The translations under genes were made by a program, and so were the position numbers. Shown piece by piece: positions 56,966-64,000 of a stretch of 64,000 bases of DNA. Source of the DNA: Phanerochaete sordida (Eukaryota > Basidiomycota > Agaricomycetes > Polyporales > Phanerochaetaceae); the NCBI GenBank assembly GCA_019973155.2, contig BPQB01000036.1:186001-250000 (forward strand). The letters run 5' to 3'. Numbering within the stretch: position 1 is the first letter of the stretch; the number at the start of each line of letters is the position of its first letter. The notes under the pieces are model-generated. The model was given only the letters and a program-made list of their open reading frames with translations. It made no database searches and was not told the DNA's origin.

Positions 56966-59900
56966 CCGTTCGGGATCACGACGTATTGTGAGTGCCTGCG
57001 CCTGCCGTCTGCCTGCGCAACGACGCGCTCACGCCGCACAGGTATTATATCTTCTTAATGTCACACATTGTATTACTACTCTCCGCTGCCGCGACGGTGC
57101 CCACCACACGCCGGAGCCAGCCCTTCCCACTGTTGTTCAACCTCTGTACCACCACCCACGCTCTGCAATTGAACCTCCCATTCCATTCCGCAGCTGAGAA
57201 CGCCGCCGAACGTCTGAGCACTCCTAGCGTGCTGACTCTTGGCACACGAAGTGATCCGCATGCGTTCGCTCGGCACTTCCCAGCCAATGAGCCGCCGTCG
57301 AAGCGTGAGCAGAGCTCTGCTCATGGCCGTCTGCTGCGCCGGCCGAGACCGTGCAGATAACGCGTGCGGACACGATGCCTCAAGCAGGCCCAAGCTCAAG
57401 GTTCGCCGTCTCACAGTGCGCGACCCAGCAGCGCCGCCGGGCCAATGGCGTTCGGGACATTCATAACCTGCGTATCAATGAGAGCGGAGATGGCCATCGC
57501 GCCTGCATGTGGGAATGGTTGCCGTGGGTCGCCCGCGTCACGGATGACCTTGCGAACTACGCCATGGCAGAGCGTCGCGATTCGGTGTAAGTAAACCCAA
57601 ATACGGTCTCATGAGTGCGCTGTAGGTATTACGCGCGGCGACAGCCCATGGCGAGCGTGTCGCATTTCCGAGAGACACGCGATTTTCTCGAGATTCGCGA
57701 CGTGCTCGCGACGCTCGGTTCTATGAATTGCAATAATTGATTTTCACACACCGTACTGCTGCCCTACCCAGGCTTTGAAGTATCTTCTCGCCGCTCGGCG
57801 GTCCCGATGCGCGCGGAACCCAGCATCCAGCCGTGGCTTGCTTTGGCGCCCGACGCAACTCTCCCGAACCACCTCCTCGCCCACACCCGACCTCGCATGG
57901 CCGCCGCGGCGACGCAACGCGTGCATGCACACACGTCCCAGGGCCTCACCCGGCCGCTCATGGCCGACCCTCGCCTCCGGACTGGCCTCGTTCCGGCGGC
58001 ACGCGCGGTCCAACGACGCCCGCACACCCCCTCGCACGCGACCTCCACGCAGCCGGCAGCGACTCGCGCAGCGTTCCGGAGCCCCGGAGAGACGGACAGA
58101 GCCCTGGCGGCGCGGTGGTGAGTCGCCCGTTTCGTCGCGCGCGGGCTGCAGCCGGGTATTGACGTGGCGGTGGCAGACGCGTCCTCCCCGGTTCACACAC
58201 GATTTAGCCCCCGTCAGCACGCGTCCGCGGACGAAAACGAACACAGCGGGCACTCGCGCAGTGTATACTGCAGCCAGGTCCATCGCGCGGCCGCGCAGGC
58301 GGCACTTTGACCGCGCCGACCCCCGCGGACGAGGCCCGCTCCAATGTCCCTCGAACGCCCAAAGCGCCGCCCCAGGCCTACGCGCAGACGTCCTGCAAAG
58401 CGTGACCAGCCGCTTGCAGGGCTGCGCCGCCGTCGCGCGCGACTGGCCGCGGCTGGTGCGCGCCTGGACGCCAAGTCGAACCGCAGCGCGCGGCGCAGCG
58501 CGGATTTTCGCCCGACTCAGACAAAGGAAGCCGCCGGAGCCTCGCCACGGCAATGTCAAGCCCAGCACGGTCGCGTGATGCTGCGCGGTAGACCGGCGCC
58601 GTGCACGCTGCCAGACGCGAAGTCCAGCCCGCTCGAACGAGGCCGCGGGAACGATTCGGCACGCACCGACACGCCGCCAGACGCGGGACGTCGCCGAGGC
58701 GACGAGACGCTTTCGCGGAGCGGCGCGCAGCTAGGCGAGGCGAGTCAGACCGGCGCGCGAAGAGACGCGACGAAACGACGTACATCGAGAACACCGCCGG
58801 AAGGCCGTTCGCGCTGCGCAGTCGAAGCGCGCCCGCGTACCTACGACCGTCGGAAGTCAGACGCGCCGCGGACGGTGGCTGCGCGCGAACCTACCGGCTC
58901 GCGTTGACCTCGCGCGCCCTGCCTCGCTCGCTCGTCCGCGATACGCGATGAGCGATAGGCCGCAGCACGGGAGTCGTCGCGCGGGACGAGCCGACTCTCG
59001 GAGATGTCAGCAGAGCCCGCGCTCGGACCCGCAGCGGCAGCAGAGTCAAGCACAACGGCGGCGCCGGCTGCTGGACGAGAGGTACGTCAGCGTTCGCATC
59101 TCGGCTGCAACCATTACTTACCCATAGTTTCCATGCAGGCGGCTTCGCTCTTTGCTGGTCGGCTAGTCGCGGCCAGCGAGCGGCCCATGAGCGGGGACCT
59201 AACGGCGTGGTCAACGGAGCCTTGGCGTGACTTGGCGCACCGGCGAATTGGCGACAGCCGCGGGGGTGCTACGATTCACGCCGGACGAGCGGCCGCCGTC
59301 TCGACCGCGGGAGGATCGCCGCCCACGAGAAGTGCCGCGAAGACCTTGCTCAGGAACGGCGGCGCCCACATCGAGGCTGTGCAGTCGACGTCGGCGTCAA
59401 CCGCAGCAGACGAATAGGCAGCACACGCACCGAAGAGCTGCGTCCGAGGACGGCTGGAGCGAGGAGCCTACGAAGAACGCGACGGCTGCGGCAGACCGCC
59501 GCGGCGGCGACAGGATGGCGGACGGAGGCGCTGCGGGCACGTTAGCAGAGCACCATAGACAGCGAGGGAGGGGCGTACGAGAGGCACGGAACGAACGGAG
59601 GACGTCGCGACCGCTGCCGGCCGTGGACATGCGAGGGGCAGCGGCGTCCTGCGCCGCTGAGTGGACCGCGAAGCGTGTCTCGACGACCCTAGCAGCACAT
59701 GAGCAGGAGCCAGTGCCGACAGGCCAAGACGACTTACCACTTGCGCGTCGAGGTGGAGCCGGGACTACTGTCGCTCCCGCTTGAGGATCGCGTCTGGGAC
59801 GCCCCGCGTCGGGCGTCGCCGGCAAAGAGCACGCTGTACATAGCTCATTACCTAGATGACAGAATGAATGGATTGACTAGACACACCTTGTATCTGTGCC

Positions 59901-60299
59901 CGAGATGCGTACCTACGGCATTCAAATGCCACCGTCGGCTCGCCTGCACCGAGCCGCATCCTCTCGACGCTGTACAAGCGCGAACTGAGAGCCTATATGA
60001 CGGTAAACATCAGTAGCGCGTGGGAAGACCTCGGCGCGAAGGCGGCGGGTACGATTAATGCGGCGGCGCGATGCGCTCGCCGGACAGCGTCGCGCGCAGC
60101 TAGCGAGCTGCGCGGATTGCCTAAATGCCCGCGAATGCCTGCAGGCAAGCTGGGTATGATAGCGGCGGTGTGTACGGTACATGTCGTGAATCTGACTAAG
60201 TACCGTCGGTCAGCGCGGCCGTCTCGCAGGACCTTCGCAAGGCCTGCAGCCTTCGAGGCCGGGTATGTGAGCCTTTATTTGTGCAGGTCAGTAGAGATA
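56966..60299. other. GC-rich region without recognised genes
   Basis: Long open frames exist on both strands at 57744-58907 (for example 57744..58568 minus and 57775..58578 plus), but they overlap each other, are Arg/Pro/Ala-rich and carry no motif, as expected from high GC. The same holds for 59004-59830. No chain of splice sites as clear as that at 60300-62950 was noticed. Confidence 0.4.
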
Positions 60300-61705
60300 A
60301 AATAGTATACATAGGTTTTACTCGCCTACTCATGTACATTTCGAGAGCTTTGAGGGGTTAATTCGCGTTACAAAGGGTAAGAGGGGTGTAAGGCTGCCTA
60401 GTAGCAACTCTTACATCGTAATTCTAACGTATGGCGTCAGCGTAGTACGAGCGCACACAGTAAAACGACGTACAGCGAAAGTAGAGGGTGTGAGGGGGGC
60501 GTCGGACGGTTCTCCAGCCACGGGGCCGGTCAATACCGGTCTCCTGCTGGTACATGCTCATAGCCTGAAGCGTCGAGAGATCAATATCACGAAAGGAAAC
60601 GAGAGGAAAGTGTACTCACATAGGCACGGTTGATTTGAAGCGGCCTGGCAATCTTTAGGATTAAGAGCAGTGTAAGGTTGCCAGCAGGCAACCCAACACG
60701 TTCCTTATGGCGTCGTGACGTTACTAGCTCTGTACGTCAGTAACATAGATAATACTTGGTCAATAGACGAACTCACCATTGCCAGAGATGCAGTTCGAGA
60801 CTGCAGAGACAGCGCGCGGACCTCGCGCGGACATGGATCGAGCGGTCCGCGCTGTGAGCACGAGGTGTTGGCGTAAATAGCTGTAGTACGTTAACGACGA
60901 TGAAAAGCGCACTTACAAGGTTAAAGAGCGATCATTAATCCATCAGGATTAAGTGCAGTGTAAGGTTGCCTTTCGGCGTTTTACACTGCGGTTCAGAGCC
61001 CTATACTACCTGTGGTAAGTAAACGAAATACCTATTACAAGGAACACATACCGACATAACTAGAGGCGCGGTGTGGGGGTAACTAAACCCCCGTCGGACC
61101 TGTCGGTCGGAGAGGATGACATTGGCCCTCGACGCAGCGATACCATAGTTCTAAGAAGCACGTCAGCGGCGTCATATTGGTCGAAACGATAGGATGGTCA
61201 CGTACTGATAAACGGTCAATCGGTCGAGGGCTGCAGAGAACTTCAGGACATTTTTCTGCGGGATTAAGAGCAGTGTAAGGTCGCCGAAAGGCAGCCTACA
61301 CTACTGTCGGGAATTAAGTCAGTCTGGGTTCGTTACAGCTGGGTTCGTCACAGCATTATTAAACGTCGGCTTACCATGCTTATCCGTCGCTGAGGACGTC
61401 CTGGGATGTTTCGGAACCAACGCCGTGGGCAGGACCGGGTAGACATGCCGGGGCGCGGGCACTCCGAGTTGCGGTCGTGGAACCGACCGCGTCCGATGGC
61501 CGTGGAGAGCGGATCTGCAGGATAGAAACGTCAATGAATGCTTGCATAAATATTCAGATATAAACACTTACAGCGTGATGTACATTTCGCGAGGTTTGGG
61601 CCGACGCCGGCGACCTGGCTGCGGCGATAAATGCGAGGGCCGGCAGTCGACGAGACGACTGGGACTCCGACGGCGCGCGGCGCGCACGCTAGCAGCGTGA
61701 GCAAG
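60300..61705 (-). ncRNA. Putative multi-exon transcript with repeated exon pairs
   Basis: On the minus strand a chain of candidate exons with good splice sites can be read: 61572..61705, 61375..61514, 61206..61303, 61052..61150, 60917..61009, 60777..60851, 60620..60729 and 60564 downward. Introns are 42-71 bp with donors GTAAGT, GTAAGC, GTACGT, GTATGT or GTGAGT. Exons 61206..61303, 60917..61009 and 60620..60729 each contain the same hairpin-forming motif, and each of the first two is followed by a second exon (99 or 75 nt), so a two-exon unit recurs every 280-294 bp. Translated, the repeats give peptides like GNLTLLLIL and GDLTLLLIP, but neighbouring exons soon bring stops. A non-coding or UTR transcript is therefore more likely than a protein. 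Confidence 0.4.
60375..61310. repeat. Four spaced hairpin repeats
   Basis: A motif close to TAAGAGCAGTGTAAGGTTGCC, each time followed by a short loop and its partial complement, occurs at about 60375, 60658, 60946 and 61261. Spacing is about 283, 288 and 315 bp. Example pairings are GGTTGCC/GGCAACC in the second and GCAGTGTAA/TTACACTGC (with one bulge) in the third. The first copy is the most diverged. The sequence around the motif is much less conserved. Confidence 0.65.
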
Positions 61706-62370
61706 CTGTCGGGATTAAAGTTAGCACGATGCCGGGACGCAGGCATACTCGAGGCTTACCTGGCGGATCTGGTACGGGCCGGCTCCGTTGTGTTGACTGA
61801 GACGTGACCGGATCGTGGCGCGACGACAGGGCACGTCAGCGAGCGAGCGGGCCCAACGCGCTGCTAGCAAGATCTACGAGATCAAGGTCAGTGCGAAGCC
61901 CAGGATCGGGGCGGAGGACGTACGCGGTGCACTACTACCTAGCGAGACCACTCGACGGTGCCGGGCACGTCGAAGGCGGAGGTCGCGCCGGCTGCGAGGC
62001 AGGCAGTGAGCGGTTCTTGGCCTGCCTGAGGCTCCGCGGCGTCATGGCTGGCCGCCCCTAGAGATTTCGCCGACGCACTAGCGGCAAAGGCGGCGGTCAG
62101 TCAGCGACTCGGCGAATGAAAGCGGGCGCCGCACCAGAATCACGGCTCGCTGCGCAAGGGCCGTGCACGAGGGGCGTCGCGAGCGGCTCAGGTGCACGGC
62201 TCTCGCATCGGTTCGAGCCGGAGGGCCGGTCTCGGGGGTGAGACAGAGGAGCGGACACGGCTAGTAAGAGGGTGAGCGCAGGTTCGGGAAGTCTAGCGGC
62301 AATGGATTTACTTACCTTGGTATCGGGAGTCGAGGTAGCCGTCGCGCTTGCTAGGCCAGTCGCTCGGCTG

Positions 62371-62933
62371 CTATCTTAAGGCGCACACCGACGCTAGGTC
62401 AGAGGGGCAGCGTGTTGGCTTTCGGAGCGGGATAGCACTGGCGCAGGGCTGCCGTTAATATTGACCGTGTCAGCGAAGGACTGTGCAACACAGCCAATCA
62501 AAGACTTACACAGTTGATGGCGAGGCGTTGAAGAAGAGGTACGACGATTCTGGACGGTATCAGTAATCGAGTAATAGCGATATCAAAGCTTGCTTACTGG
62601 GAATTGTGCCGGGTAAGCATGGCGATGGACGCGAACACTGTTCAGCAGGCGGGATTAGAACTGCCTCAAACGAAGGACAACCATGAAGGCTTACCTGAAG
62701 GACCCTTCGCGTTCGTCGTCTGCTGTAATGCCGATAGGCTGCGATTCGAACGAGCGTAAGCTGGGTATTCAGGATGCGGCTTGACGATGCTTACCGGCAG
62801 CATGGGCACATAAGCACCGTGGCCAGCTAGTCAATCTAAGCATTTAACTTGTTGTTAGTGGGTTGATGAAGCGAGGTTGGTGCAGACGTACCTGACACGG
62901 CGGTAGCGGTCGACCGTCCCTAGCGGGACGCAT
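62371..62933 (-). CDS. Candidate six-exon small gene, 91 residues, unknown
   Basis: On the minus strand an ATG at 62933 opens a frame that stays open through six small exons, 62892..62933, 62795..62826, 62695..62738, 62598..62637, 62510..62549 and 62371..62448, ending in TAG. The five introns are 65, 56, 57, 48 and 61 bp, with donors GTACGT, GTAAGC or GTAAGT and normal AG acceptors; lengths are typical for this genome. The product would be 91 residues with a Cys-rich patch (LMCPCC) and a hydrophobic part (IVVPLLQRLAINC). No family is recognised. In-phase joining of five introns is suggestive, but exons are short enough for chance. Alternatively these are exons of a non-coding RNA continuous with the transcript at 60300-61705. 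Confidence 0.35.
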
Positions 62934-64000
62934 CGCGACCACGGGAACGACGGCGGTGTGCAGGGCTGGCGGGACGTCGGCGCAGGTGCAGAACCGACAC
63001 GTCGGGGGTGTGGAGCGAGGAAAAGATGGAGGAGGACGCGAGCAGAGAGCTCGGAGGGCGGGCTGGAGGAGAGGAGAGGGATTGCAGGCCGAGTGCTGCT
63101 GAGGAATACAGGGAACGCAACGCACCTTTTATCCTCTCCCAGGCGTGCGCACGGACTACCTCCTGTCACCCCACTTGCGTCCGGGGCTCTGCACTCGCAG
63201 AGGCTCCCCGGCTCGCCCGCGAGCTGCCTGCGCGAGAAGACGACGTCCTGCGTGCCGCACGCCCGGCCGCAGCGACGCGCTGTCACCCCCAATTTCGCGC
63301 CGTGATGGTCGCGCGTGATGTGTGGCTAGCCGAGCTCGCCTCGGTGTCTTGGAACCGGCGGTGTGTCGTGCACGGAGGGTCGAGGAGGGGGTGTGCGGGA
63401 CGCGCAGAGCTGCGTGTGTGCGTGCCTCCTGCGCCATGGGAGGAGAAAAAGTTACCACAGAACTCGCAGAACAGTATCAGAGTACGCACCTCGAGACGTC
63501 CCAGCCCCGCTGCCACCAGTCCCAGCTGTCTGCCTGCGCCGCGGCGTCGCGTTCCTGCCCGCTTGGCGTGCGACGCGTTTCCGGCGAATCTCCTTCTCCT
63601 GCCCGCCTCCGCCGTTCCCATAGACAGCGCCGCAGCACGTAAAAGCCCTTCTAGTGCCGTGCGCGGCCCAAGCGACGCCTTGGACCACAGCAGCGAGCTC
63701 TTCCCTCCGCCTCCCTCGCCGCCCCTCCTGCGCATTGCTCCCCGCGCACGCTCCGCACGCGTCCCGTCCTCGCACACCGCATCCAGATACGTCCTCGCCA
63801 TGCCTTGAAGTCGTGTACGCCGCGCTCGGGGGCAGGAACGGGCGCAGAGGTCGCGCGGGAGCCGGGGTGGGCGGGACGAAGGCGGGCGGGGGCGCGCGCG
63901 GGCTCGCAAGCGCGGGCAGAGGCTTTGTGGCGCAGATCTGGCGCCTGATCCCTGCGCAGGCTTATCGCCGCGACTGCGCCTCTCGTCCTGCCCTCGTCTC
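62934..64000. other. GC-rich end of the window, no recognised gene
   Basis: Open frames at 63008..63808 (+) and 63283..63909 (-) overlap each other, are Arg/Ala/Pro-rich and show no motif. The segment may be the promoter side of the minus-strand transcripts below 62950 or of a gene beyond the window. Confidence 0.4.

Noticed and set aside
57744..58907. Long overlapping open frames on both strands (274 and 267 codons)
   Set aside because: Both are Arg/Pro/Ala-rich and mutually antisense, which high GC alone produces. Neither shows a motif.
60375..61310. Box C/D or H/ACA snoRNA cluster
   Set aside because: Hairpins recur, but I could not find a consistent C, D, H or ACA box at fixed distances, and the motifs lie in the putative exons rather than the introns.
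63008..63909. Open frames of 266 (+) and 208 (-) codons
   Set aside because: Same reason: GC-driven, overlapping and without motifs.

Overview
The window is eukaryotic and looks like an Agaricomycete (mushroom-forming basidiomycete, probably a wood-decay polypore type). Genes are broken by many GT-AG introns of about 45-65 bases, very small exons are common, and the recognisable families are typical of that group: NACHT-type STAND proteins, DUF6534-like multi-pass membrane proteins, F-box proteins, a GH128 glucanase, a type II NADH dehydrogenase, a Cdc4-type myosin light chain and small subunits of serine palmitoyltransferase. Nothing suggests a prokaryote or a virus.

Layout. 1-1061 holds the 3' part of a bestrophin-like channel gene. 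1062-32800 is gene-poor accessory DNA. It carries a family of NACHT/NLR-like genes: an intact copy A (3882-6545), copy B (10040-15091) split by a 2.39-kb DNA transposon, a 3' fragment (about 18425-18950), and copy C on the minus strand (19895-22523) with a 2-base frameshift. The same stretch holds a 2.63-kb element with 450-bp inverted repeats that I found identical (26741-29371), tRNA-derived repeats and other decayed dispersed repeats.

32800-44900 is a run of lineage-typical genes: two tandem DUF6534-like genes, a degenerate alpha/beta-hydrolase copy lying antisense to the end of an F-box gene, a seven-helix-like membrane protein and the intact alpha/beta hydrolase. 46200-57000 is the conserved housekeeping end: two ssSPT-like paralogues about 10 kb apart, a Cdc4-like myosin light chain, a tRNA-Gln(CUG), an NDE-type NADH dehydrogenase and a secreted GH128 enzyme. 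57000-64000 is GC-rich and has no recognised protein family. Its minus strand (about 60300-62950) shows a dense chain of splice signals with a tandemly repeated two-exon unit.

How parts relate. The NACHT copies share four upstream exons that always total 520 nt, an ATPase exon and a C-terminal exon of 312-324 nt, so they arose by local duplication and then decayed unequally. The two DUF6534-like genes share exon lengths of 19, 79, 14 and 99 nt. The two ssSPT genes share intron position and phase. Gene structures were read by eye from splice consensus and paralogue alignment; no database search or transcript evidence was available.
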